Part shown: piece by piece, positions 15,012 to 21,443 of the stretch
How positions within the stretch are numbered: position 1 is the first letter of the stretch
Layout of the letters: each line of letters begins with the position of its first letter
Assembly (NCBI GenBank): GCA_002411105.1
Contig: DHQX01000009.1
Location: 65,404-112,670, forward strand
Reading direction: 5' to 3'
Length of the DNA: 47,267 nt
Source: Christensenella sp. UBA5327
GTDB taxonomy: Bacteria > Bacillota > Clostridia > Christensenellales > Aristaeellaceae
Position numbers and translations under genes: made by a program
Notes under the pieces: generated by a model
What the model saw: only the letters and a program-made list of their open reading frames with translations
Told to the model about the DNA's origin: nothing
Database searches by the model: none

Positions 15012-16154
15012 TCACTGCTGCATTTCCAGAATGCGAAAGCATATCCTCAGGAACAAAACCACATCCCGGTCATCAAGCGGCAGGCCCAAAATCTCCTGGA
15101 TGCGCTCCAGACGGCCCATCAGCGTGTTTCTGTGGATGTGCAGCTCCTTGGCGGCAGCATTGCCGTTGAGGCCGTTTTCGATGAACACATACAGGGTCTT
15201 CAGGTCATCCCGGCCGCTGTCCCGGTCTGATTCTATCAGGCGGTACAGGCCGTCGGGGCAGTAGTCGGCAGGGTTGAAGCACATGCTACACCGGGCCAGA
15301 AAGGCATAGACCTGGTAGTTCATCGCCTGGTGCAGGCGGTGCTCCGGGTCGCGCTTGCGGGCAGCAGGCCAGGAGGCCTGGGCCACCTCATACATGCGCC
15401 GCAGGTCAATCAGGTAGCTGAAGGGCATGCTCAGGCTGGCGGTGAGCTTCATCGCCTCCAGGTAGTTCTCCAGCGCCGTCAAATAGTCCTTGGGCAGCAC
15501 GATGGCCTCATTGAACACGCAGACAATGTCCTCCCCATGAACAAAGGCCCAGGCGTTGCGCAGGTATTTTCCAAGGGCGGAGCGGTACCGCGGCGTCTGG
15601 GCGCGCTTGTCATCATCCACATGGATGAACAGCACCCGGAAGGTGCCGCCCATGTTGTCCAGGTGCTCGGTCTGGATGTCATACAGAAGCTGCGCGCGCA
15701 GCCCTGGCTTGTAGGCCAGGAGTTTCCGCATCAGCTGTAACTTGCTCAGCTGGGTCATCACCTTGATGCCGATCTGGGGGCGGATGATGATGGCAATGGC
15801 CCGGGCCGCCAGGTGCAGGAAGGTTCTGTCCTCATCGCCGATGGGCCCGCTTGCGGCATACAGGGTCAGCCTGCCGCAGTCGCCGTATTCCTCCACAACC
15901 AGCGCCTCTTCAGCCCGGGGGATGTCCGCCATCGCCTGGCCCAGCGCCTCGGGGCTATCCATGACCCGGTCCGCGATCGTCCCGGGATGGCAGGCCAGCA
16001 GCTGCGCCTCCGCATCGATGAGGCTGACGGGGTTATCCAGCAGCTCCGCCGTCACCCGCACCAGGGCGTTGAGGTCACTGGTATCCGTGACACTCTGCAT
16101 AAAAGCAAGCGTCTTCTCCGCCAGCGGCAAGTCCCTTCCCCTTGATGCCTCCAT
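15012..16154 (-). CDS. PucR-family transcriptional regulator
   Basis: About 380 residues. The C-terminal 60 residues match the PucR helix-turn-helix: LKTLYVFIENGLNGNAAAK, then LHIHRNTLMGRLERIQEILG. The N-terminal part (SLIDAEAQLLACHPG through LHLAARAIAIIIRPQ) resembles a GAF-like sensor, as in PurR/CdaR relatives. ATG 16154 is preceded by AGGAGG at a tight 3-base spacing; ATG 16172 is an alternative without a ribosome site. It is transcribed divergently from the molybdoenzyme operon, which makes it the likely regulator of that operon, perhaps sensing its substrate. Its own promoter overlaps several dyads, consistent with autoregulation. Confidence 0.88.
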   Translation of the reverse strand: MEASRGRDLPLAEKTLAFMQSVTDTSDLNALVRVTAELLDNPVSLIDAEAQLLACHPGTIADRVMDSPEALGQAMADIPRAEEALVVEEYGDCGRLTLYAASGPIGDEDRTFLHLAARAIAIIIRPQIGIKVMTQLSKLQLMRKLLAYKPGLRAQLLYDIQTEHLDNMGGTFRVLFIHVDDDKRAQTPRYRSALGKYLRNAWAFVHGEDIVCVFNEAIVLPKDYLTALENYLEAMKLTASLSMPFSYLIDLRRMYEVAQASWPAARKRDPEHRLHQAMNYQVYAFLARCSMCFNPADYCPDGLYRLIESDRDSGRDDLKTLYVFIENGLNGNAAAKELHIHRNTLMGRLERIQEILGLPLDDRDVVLFLRICFRILEMQQ

Positions 16155-16189
16155 AAGCCTCCTGTCATCCATCACGCGATTATCAATTG

Positions 16190-16243
16190 TGTGCGCACAG
16201 AATAGCAAAAGTGTACACGCTTGTCAATCACAAATGTCATTTG
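16190..16243 (-). promoter_or_regulatory. pucR promoter with three dyads
   Basis: Minus strand: TTGACA (16227-16222, perfect), 17-base spacer, TATTCT (16204-16199). Three perfect dyads surround it: TGTGCGCACA (16190-16199) at the start site, GTGTACAC (16211-16218) inside the spacer, and CAAATG-T-CATTTG (16231-16243) just upstream of the -35. Confidence 0.68.
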
Positions 16244-16273
16244 CGAGGGAATTGTCCATCCAATATCAAACCC

Positions 16274-16306
16274 GTACATTTTGTGCCGCTATAAAGTACA
16301 TTTTCG
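16274..16306 (+). repeat. Tandem direct repeats upstream of the molybdoenzyme operon
   Basis: GTACATTTTGTG (16274-16285) and GTACATTTTCGT (16296-16307) share nine bases and repeat at 22 bp, two helical turns, so two protomers could bind the same DNA face. They lie about 100 bases before the operon start and are candidate PucR activation sites. Confidence 0.55.
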
Positions 16307-16396
16307 TCAGCCCCACTTACAGCTGATTATGTTACAGTATCATTGTATATTGAATCGCTTTGCAATACCCGATCATAATATAGGAGGAGAATCGAA

Positions 16397-17050
16397 TTGG
16401 CTACATATGGCATGGTTCTGAACCTGGATCATTGCATGGGCTGCTACACCTGCGTAGTGGCCTGCAAGATGTTCTACGGCACCCGGCCCGGGGTGGACTA
16501 CAACGGCGTCGTGCCCGTGGAATGGGGCGAGTTCCCCGATGCCAAGCAGCGCTATCAGCTGCCCATGTGCATGCACTGCATCGACGCGCCCTGTGTGAAG
16601 GCTTGCCCGGTGGGCGCTACCTATGCGTCCGAGGAGGGCGTGGTGCTGATGGACTATGACAAGTGCATCGGCTGCGGAGACTGCGTCACCGCCTGCCCCT
16701 ATGACGCCCGCACCCTGGTCACCGACGATGTCACCAGCTTCCCGGGCGTGGTGCTGCCCAATGAGGAAGAGGCCAGCGACCGGCTGAACATCGTGGAGAA
16801 GTGCACCTTCTGCTATGGCGCGGTCAAGGACGGCGGCACGCCCATGTGTGCCGTGCACTGCCCAGGCCAGTGCCGCGTCTTTGGCGATGTAGACGACCCG
16901 GAGAGCGAGATTTCTAAGTACATTGCGGAAAGAAACGCCGTCCGTGTGGAAGGCACCCATATCTGGTATGTGGCCCCAGCAGATATGCCAGATGAGTTCC
17001 TGCCCAAGGACCCGGTGACCACCTACCTGGCCAAACTGAACGCGAAGTAA
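16397..17050 (+). CDS. DmsB/PhsB-type electron-transfer subunit with four [4Fe-4S] clusters
   Basis: A 217-residue ferredoxin-like subunit of a molybdopterin enzyme complex. The cysteine groups are CMGCYTCVVACK (near residue 13), CMHCIDAPCVKACP, CIGCGDCVTACP and CTFCYG...CAVHCP, the four-cluster pattern of DmsB/NrfC/PhsB proteins. It has no signal peptide and would be carried out with the Tat-signal catalytic subunit. The start is TTG with AGGAGG at 16382-16387, 9 bases upstream. The catalytic subunit follows after 16 bases. No gene for a membrane-anchor subunit (DmsC/NrfD) accompanies the pair, so the electron donor is not obvious. Confidence 0.92.
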   Translation: MATYGMVLNLDHCMGCYTCVVACKMFYGTRPGVDYNGVVPVEWGEFPDAKQRYQLPMCMHCIDAPCVKACPVGATYASEEGVVLMDYDKCIGCGDCVTACPYDARTLVTDDVTSFPGVVLPNEEEASDRLNIVEKCTFCYGAVKDGGTPMCAVHCPGQCRVFGDVDDPESEISKYIAERNAVRVEGTHIWYVAPADMPDEFLPKDPVTTYLAKLNAK

Positions 17051-17066
17051 GAGGAGGAAAGCGCAA

Positions 17067-19349
17067 ATGCCCAATATTTCCAGACGTACGTTTTTAAAGC
17101 TGGCCACAGCCACCGGCGCCGGCGCCGCGGTGCTGGGCAGCAATGTCCTGTTCCAGAGCGCTGATCCCGCCTTGGCTGAGAGCACCTCACCCGAGGTTGT
17201 GCGGTATACCCACTGTGTTCAGTGCAACCACGGCCCCAAATGTGGCATGAAACTGATTCTTAAGGATGACAAACTCTACCGCATCGAAAAACGCGGCAAC
17301 TACAACAACAACCTGATCTGCGCCAAAGGCGTCGCCGCCATTCAGGAGATCTACGATCCCGAGCGCCTGCTCTACCCCATGAAGCGCACCAATCCTAAGG
17401 GCGAGCCAGGCCAGTGGGAGCGCATCTCCTGGGATGAGGCGCTTTCTACCATCGCTGAGAAACTCAACAGCATCAAGGAAAAGCATGGCGCTGAAAAAGT
17501 AGCCTTCATCACCGGCGACCCCAAGGAGCCCCGCAGCGCATTGATGCGCCTGGCTTATGCATTTGGCTCACCCAACTTCGGAACCGAGTCCTCCACCTGC
17601 TTCTTGGCAACTGAATTGGCCAACAAGCTGATATATGGCCCCTATCACAAAGTGGCCAGCAAGGTCGCAACCGGCGCTAACCCTGTACCCGACAAAACCA
17701 AGGTAGCCATTTTCTGGGGTACTAACCCTGCCTGGTCGGCGCCATTCAGCATGAGTGGTTTGAGAAACGCCAAAGAAAAGGGCCAATGTAAATACATTGT
17801 AGTGGATCCCCGCGTAACCCCCACCGTGCATTCTCTGGCAGACGTGCACATTCAGCTCCGCCCCGGAACTGACGGTGCTTTGGCGCTGTGCTTTGCCAAC
17901 TCCCTGATTGAGGCCGGCGCCTATGACAAGGAGTTCGTCGAAAAATGGACCCACGGCTTTGAAGAGTATGCGGATTACTGCAAAGAGTTCACAGTCGAAA
18001 AAACCGCTGAAATCTGCGACGTACCCCAGGAGCATATCCAAAAAGCCGTTGACATCTTAGTCACCCAAGGCGCACCTCTGGTATGCAAAACCGCCGCCGC
18101 TTGGCCTCACCATGTCAACGGGGTCAATAGTTTCCGGGCCATGTGGTCACTGATTCCACTCACCGGCTCCCTGGACGTGCCTGGCGGTGTCAGTCTGCCG
18201 CCGGAGCCCATGGATTTTGATCAGTGGAGTGGCACACCTACCTTCAACTATGCACGCGAAAAGCTCCCCGCTTTGGATGACAAGCGGGTTGATCGCAAAT
18301 ACTTCCCTGTCTGGGCTGATATGGAAGATTATCACGGCGGCCAAGGCAATCTGCAGCTCAACCCCCTGCCAGAATATGTCAGGGATGGCGATATCCTGGC
18401 TTGTGTAGCGCTTGGAACCAATGCCATGATGTGGCCTCAGACCCAGGAATACCAAAAAGCTTTCCAGGACATGGAATTCATTGTAACAGCGGATTTTTAT
18501 ATCCGCCCCCAAACCCACGACTATGTTGACATGCTCTTGCCAGCTGCCATGTCCTTTGAGCGTTCCTGTCCGTTGACTGTCTATGGCCGCAAACTCTTCC
18601 TGCGCGAGCCCGCTATGGAACCCGCAGGTGAGGCCCGCCCAGACTACCGCATCTGCTGCGATATCGGTGTGGCTCTTGGCTTTGAGGAAGAATTCTGGGG
18701 TGGCGGCGAGAAGGCCGAAGAAAACTGCATGCGCGAAATTCTCAAGACCAGCGGCTGTGGCGTTAGCTATGAGGAGCTGCAAGCCGCCTCACCCGAGGGG
18801 ATCACTGTCCCGCTCAAGGGTGAACCGCAGATTAAAAAATATGAAACCGGTTATTTCCGCAGGGACGGGCAGCCTGGTTTTGAAACCCCTACAGGCAAAG
18901 TGGAATTCATCAGTGAAATTCTGCGTGGCTATGACCTGGATCCGCGGCCTGTCTACCTCGAGCCCACCTGGAGCCCGGTGAGTACGCCGGAGGTGGCTAA
19001 GAATTACCCGCTCATTCTCAACACAGGCAGCAGGGTGCCCATGTATACACATTCCAAGCAGCGCAACGTGCCCTGGCTGCGTGCCCTCATGCCCGATCCC
19101 ATCTGCCGTCTGAGCCCCAAGGCCGCCCGCGAGCGCGGCATCGAAACAGGAGACGATGTGGAGTTGTCTACAGAACTGGGTTCCATCCGCGCCAAGGCTG
19201 AGGTAACTAACATCGTCCGGGACGATACCATTGACATGTTCCATGGCTGGGAACAGGCCAATGTCAATCTGGTCCACGCCCGCGACTTTGACCCCATCTC
19301 CGGCTTCCCCTCCTATAAGGAAGGGCTCTGCCAGGTGACCAAGGTCTGA
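17067..19349 (+). CDS. Tat-exported molybdopterin oxidoreductase, DMSO-reductase family
   Basis: A 760-residue catalytic subunit. The N-terminus has a classic Tat signal (SRRTFLK at residues 5-11, then a hydrophobic stretch and a PALAES cleavage region). Cys50, Cys53, Cys59 and Cys85 (C-x2-C-x5-C-x25-C) bind a [4Fe-4S] cluster. Cys178 in GTESSTCFL is the likely Mo/W ligand. Typical bis-MGD contacts follow, such as FWGTNPAWSAP, VVDPRVTPT, LRPGTDGALAL and the C-terminal molydopterin-dinucleotide domain (LILNTGSRVPMYTHS onward). The Cys ligand and ESS-C context resemble acetylene hydratase, transhydroxylase and gut catechol dehydroxylase relatives more than true DMSO reductases, but the substrate is unknown. 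Its codon use appears less GC-rich than neighbouring genes. A ribosome site (GAGGAGGAAA) precedes the ATG. Confidence 0.92.
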   Translation: MPNISRRTFLKLATATGAGAAVLGSNVLFQSADPALAESTSPEVVRYTHCVQCNHGPKCGMKLILKDDKLYRIEKRGNYNNNLICAKGVAAIQEIYDPERLLYPMKRTNPKGEPGQWERISWDEALSTIAEKLNSIKEKHGAEKVAFITGDPKEPRSALMRLAYAFGSPNFGTESSTCFLATELANKLIYGPYHKVASKVATGANPVPDKTKVAIFWGTNPAWSAPFSMSGLRNAKEKGQCKYIVVDPRVTPTVHSLADVHIQLRPGTDGALALCFANSLIEAGAYDKEFVEKWTHGFEEYADYCKEFTVEKTAEICDVPQEHIQKAVDILVTQGAPLVCKTAAAWPHHVNGVNSFRAMWSLIPLTGSLDVPGGVSLPPEPMDFDQWSGTPTFNYAREKLPALDDKRVDRKYFPVWADMEDYHGGQGNLQLNPLPEYVRDGDILACVALGTNAMMWPQTQEYQKAFQDMEFIVTADFYIRPQTHDYVDMLLPAAMSFERSCPLTVYGRKLFLREPAMEPAGEARPDYRICCDIGVALGFEEEFWGGGEKAEENCMREILKTSGCGVSYEELQAASPEGITVPLKGEPQIKKYETGYFRRDGQPGFETPTGKVEFISEILRGYDLDPRPVYLEPTWSPVSTPEVAKNYPLILNTGSRVPMYTHSKQRNVPWLRALMPDPICRLSPKAARERGIETGDDVELSTELGSIRAKAEVTNIVRDDTIDMFHGWEQANVNLVHARDFDPISGFPSYKEGLCQVTKV

Positions 19350-19371
19350 TCAAATCCCATAGCTAAACCGA

Positions 19372-19403
19372 GAGGGCGCCCCTGTGGGCGCCCTCACATT
19401 TTT
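19372..19403 (+). terminator. Terminator of the molybdoenzyme operon
   Basis: A perfect 10-bp stem (GAGGGCGCCC / GGGCGCCCTC) with loop CTGT is followed by ACATTTTTC. Confidence 0.85.
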
Positions 19404-19422
19404 CAATCAGGTTTTATCAGGA

Positions 19423-19962
19423 TTAAACCTCCGGCACCAGGATGCCCAGGGCCCCGTCCTTTCTCAGATATAGCACATGGGCCTGGTCGGTGTCGATGTC
19501 AATGTATACAAAGAAGTTGTGGCCCAGCAGGTCCATCTGAAGGACCGCGTCCTCCTGGCTCATGGGGCGCACGGTGTAGGTCTTGGAGCGCACCACCTTG
19601 CGCGCTTCCTGATCCTCAACGCCCATCTCCTCGATGAACTCCGGCACGATCTCCGCCGGGAACCCTTCCCGCAGGCGTTTGTCAAGCCGGGTGCGGTTTC
19701 TTAAAATCTGCCGCTCCATCTTCGCCAGGGCCTTGTCAATGGACATAAACAGGTTGTCATCGCTTGAGGCCTCAGCCCTCAGCAGCACGCCGTTCATGGG
19801 CACCGTGATCTCCACCACCCGCTGGTTCTTCTCCTTGCGCATGCGCACAAACATCTCTGTGTCCGGGCGCAGGTACTTGCTCATGGTCTGGGTCTTTTTG
19901 AGCACGCGGTTTTCGATGGCCGGGGTTACGTTCATCCCTTTGGCGCTGATTGTGGTCTTCAT
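19423..19962 (-). CDS. hpf: Long-form ribosome hibernation promoting factor HPF
   Basis: A 179-residue protein. The N-terminal domain (about 1-100) matches the RaiA/HPF fold that sits in the 30S decoding centre, beginning MKTTISAKGMNVTPAIENRV and continuing with LRAEASSDDNLFMSIDKAL. A C-terminal domain (about 120-179), VVRSKTYTVRPMSQEDAVLQ followed by LGHNFFVYIDIDTD, mediates dimerisation into 100S ribosomes, which marks the long form typical of Firmicutes. GAGAGGAG precedes the ATG. It is expected to be induced on entry to stationary phase. Confidence 0.95.
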   Translation of the reverse strand: MKTTISAKGMNVTPAIENRVLKKTQTMSKYLRPDTEMFVRMRKEKNQRVVEITVPMNGVLLRAEASSDDNLFMSIDKALAKMERQILRNRTRLDKRLREGFPAEIVPEFIEEMGVEDQEARKVVRSKTYTVRPMSQEDAVLQMDLLGHNFFVYIDIDTDQAHVLYLRKDGALGILVPEV

Positions 19963-20042
19963 AGGAACGTCTCCTCTCTGTTATTCAGATACACCTCTAT
20001 TGTAAGCGGTTTTCTCAAATTGGGAAAGCCCCCGGACAGGGT

Positions 20043-20324
20043 TTATTCCCGGCCGCCCACATAGACATCACTGAAAGCATCCTCAGAGAGCACCTTTTTA
20101 GCATATGAGCAGGTAGCCAACAGCTTGTAGCCCTTTTCCCTGGCATATTCCGCCACCCGCTCCACCAGCTTCCTGGCAATGCCCTGGCCGCGCAGCGACT
20201 CATCCGTAAAGGTATGGTTGACCACCAGACGGTCTTCCCCTCTTTTTTTAAAGGTGATTTCCGCCTGGGGCTGCGCCGGGTTGTCGCCCATATAAAAACG
20301 GTTCTCTTCCTGTATGAAAGTCAT
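20043..20324 (-). CDS. Small GNAT-family N-acetyltransferase (YjdJ-like)
   Basis: About 93 residues, matching the short single-domain GNAT group (COG2388). It keeps the acetyl-CoA binding region in the form SLRGQGIARKLVERVAEYA, followed by GYKLLATCSYAKKVL. ATG 20324 with AGGTGACGG upstream is preferred to the upstream codon. The acceptor substrate is unknown. It is divergent from deoC. Confidence 0.85.
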   Translation of the reverse strand: MTFIQEENRFYMGDNPAQPQAEITFKKRGEDRLVVNHTFTDESLRGQGIARKLVERVAEYAREKGYKLLATCSYAKKVLSEDAFSDVYVGGRE

Positions 20325-20360
20325 ATATCCGTCACCTGCTTTCTTTATGTTGGTATTATG

Positions 20361-20387
20361 AGTATACCCAGAAGCCGCCGGGGTCAA
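20361..20387 (-). promoter_or_regulatory. Probable promoter of the small GNAT gene
   Basis: Minus strand: TTGACC (20387-20382), a short 15-base spacer, TATACT (20366-20361). The spacing is suboptimal. The -10 context TGGGTATACTC is identical to that upstream of zupT. Confidence 0.45.
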
Positions 20388-20392
20388 ATCCC

Positions 20393-20421
20393 TTGCAATC
20401 CGCCCCGTGCTTTGTTATGCT
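20393..20421 (+). promoter_or_regulatory. deoC promoter
   Basis: TTGCAA (20393-20398), 17-base spacer, TATGCT (20416-20421), about 35 bases before the deoC ATG. Confidence 0.62.
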
Positions 20422-20456
20422 TCACCATAGATCAACACCTTGAAAGGAGCATCACC

Positions 20457-21107
20457 ATGGACAAGAACGCAGTGTTTTCCCATGTTGACCATACGCTGCT
20501 AAAGGCCGTTTCCACCTGGAAAGAGGTGGACAAAATCTGCCAGGAGGGCGTCACCTATGGCATGGCCACCGTGTGCATCCCGCCCCGTTTTGTGAAAAAA
20601 GCCAAGGACAAATACGGGGATAAGCTCAAGGTCTGCACCGTCATCGGTTTCCCTTTGGGCTACAACACCACCCCGGTCAAGGTCTATGAAACCCGCCAGG
20701 CGGTGGGAGAGGGCGCTGACGAAATCGACATGGTCATCAATCTTGGCGACATGAAGGACGGCAACTTTGACGCCGTCACCGCCGAGATCAAGGCCGTGAA
20801 GGAAGCCTGCGGCGGCAAGCCCCTGAAGGTCATTGTGGAAACCTGCTACCTCACAGAGGAAGAAAAAATCGCCGCCTGCCGTTGCGTCACCCAGGCGGGG
20901 GCCCATTTCATCAAAACCTCCACCGGCTTTGGCACCGGCGGCGCCACGCCTGAAGACATCGCGCTGTTCAAGCAGCACATCGGCCCTCAGGTCAAAATCA
21001 AGGCCTCCGGCGGCATCCGCACCCGGGAAGCCATGGAGGGCTACCTGGCCCAGGGGGTGGAGCGCATCGGTGCATCCGCCGCTATCTCGGCCTTCGAAGG
21101 ACAATAG
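20457..21107 (+). CDS. deoC: Deoxyribose-phosphate aldolase
   Basis: A 216-residue class I aldolase that cleaves 2-deoxyribose 5-phosphate to acetaldehyde and glyceraldehyde 3-phosphate in deoxynucleoside catabolism. Characteristic segments are HVDHTLLKA at the start, ADEIDMVINLGDMKDGNF (with the conserved catalytic Asp), KVIVETCYLTEEEK, AHFIKTSTGFGTGGAT (Schiff-base Lys in FIKTSTG) and KIKASGGIRT (second Lys). AAAGGAGC precedes the ATG. A small hypothetical gene follows after four bases. Confidence 0.96.
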   Translation: MDKNAVFSHVDHTLLKAVSTWKEVDKICQEGVTYGMATVCIPPRFVKKAKDKYGDKLKVCTVIGFPLGYNTTPVKVYETRQAVGEGADEIDMVINLGDMKDGNFDAVTAEIKAVKEACGGKPLKVIVETCYLTEEEKIAACRCVTQAGAHFIKTSTGFGTGGATPEDIALFKQHIGPQVKIKASGGIRTREAMEGYLAQGVERIGASAAISAFEGQ

Positions 21108-21111
21108 CCCG

Positions 21112-21333
21112 ATGACCACACCGCAAGATCAGCATCCCGAGTTTTCCTACACCCTCAGCAAAGACAAGCTGTTCATCAGCTATCGGGGCCGCTGTGTGAT
21201 GATTCTCTCAGGCAGCAAAGCCCAGGCAGCCCAGACCCGCTTGGCCGTGGCTGACCCTGCGGATATCCAGTTGATTCTGGCCAAGCTCACCGGCAACTTC
21301 AAGCGGGGCAATGAACGCCCCGCCCAGTCATAA
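21112..21333 (+). CDS. Small conserved-looking protein coupled to deoC
   Basis: A 73-residue protein with its ATG four bases after the deoC stop. It is not assigned to a named family; the middle (LFISYRGRCVMILSGSKAQ) and end (LILAKLTGNFKRGNER) look like a compact globular domain with a basic tail, a pattern I associate with small clostridial hypothetical proteins. Its stop codon TAA is part of the ribosome site (TAAGGAGA) of the leader ORF at 21346, so transcription from the deoC promoter could run into the attenuator. Confidence 0.65.
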   Translation: MTTPQDQHPEFSYTLSKDKLFISYRGRCVMILSGSKAQAAQTRLAVADPADIQLILAKLTGNFKRGNERPAQS

Positions 21334-21345
21334 GGAGATATTCTA

Positions 21346-21372
21346 ATGATTCGTTTGCGCAGCGCCTTCTGA
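21346..21372 (+). CDS. Eight-codon leader peptide MIRLRSAF with +X+ arrest motif
   Basis: ATG ATT CGT TTG CGC AGC GCC TTC TGA. AAGGAGAT (21332-21339) lies six bases upstream, an excellent ribosome site. The peptide contains Arg-Leu-Arg at codons 3-5. Arg/Lys-X-Arg/Lys is the established macrolide/ketolide-dependent arrest motif, best studied in ErmDL (MRLR). A ribosome stalled with Leu4 in the P site and Arg5 in the A site would cover RNA segment 1 of the attenuator (21363-21370). The peptide itself needs no other function. Confidence 0.8.
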   Translation: MIRLRSAF

Positions 21373-21436
21373 TCGATAGAAGGCGATAACCCAAAGCCTT
21401 CTATCGAATGATACATCACATCATTTGATCAGGAGG
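21363..21436 (+). promoter_or_regulatory. Translational attenuator (four-segment RNA switch) of the ABC exporter
   Basis: Segment 1 CGCCTTCT (21363-21370) pairs perfectly with segment 2 AGAAGGCG (21378-21385). Segment 2, extended to TCGATAGAAGGC (21373-21384), pairs perfectly over 12 bp with segment 3 GCCTTCTATCGA (21396-21407). Segment 3 in turn (21397-21412) pairs with segment 4 (21420-21436) over 16 bp, two of them G-U, with one bulged C (21430); this stem contains the exporter's AGGAGG (21431-21436). The 1:2 plus 3:4 state hides the ribosome site; blocking segment 1 allows 2:3 and frees it. No U-tract follows, so control is translational rather than by termination. Confidence 0.82.
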
Positions 21437-21443
21437 AAAAAAC

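Noticed and set aside
21304..21322. A 6-bp hairpin at the end of the small ORF after deoC as a transcription terminator
   Set aside because: It lies inside the coding sequence and has no U-tract; it is not needed for the attenuator.
21370..21443. Interpretation of the exporter leader as a metabolite riboswitch or T-box
   Set aside because: No T-box or known aptamer core is visible; a short ORF with its own ribosome site plus three mutually exclusive stems explains the region better as a translational attenuator.
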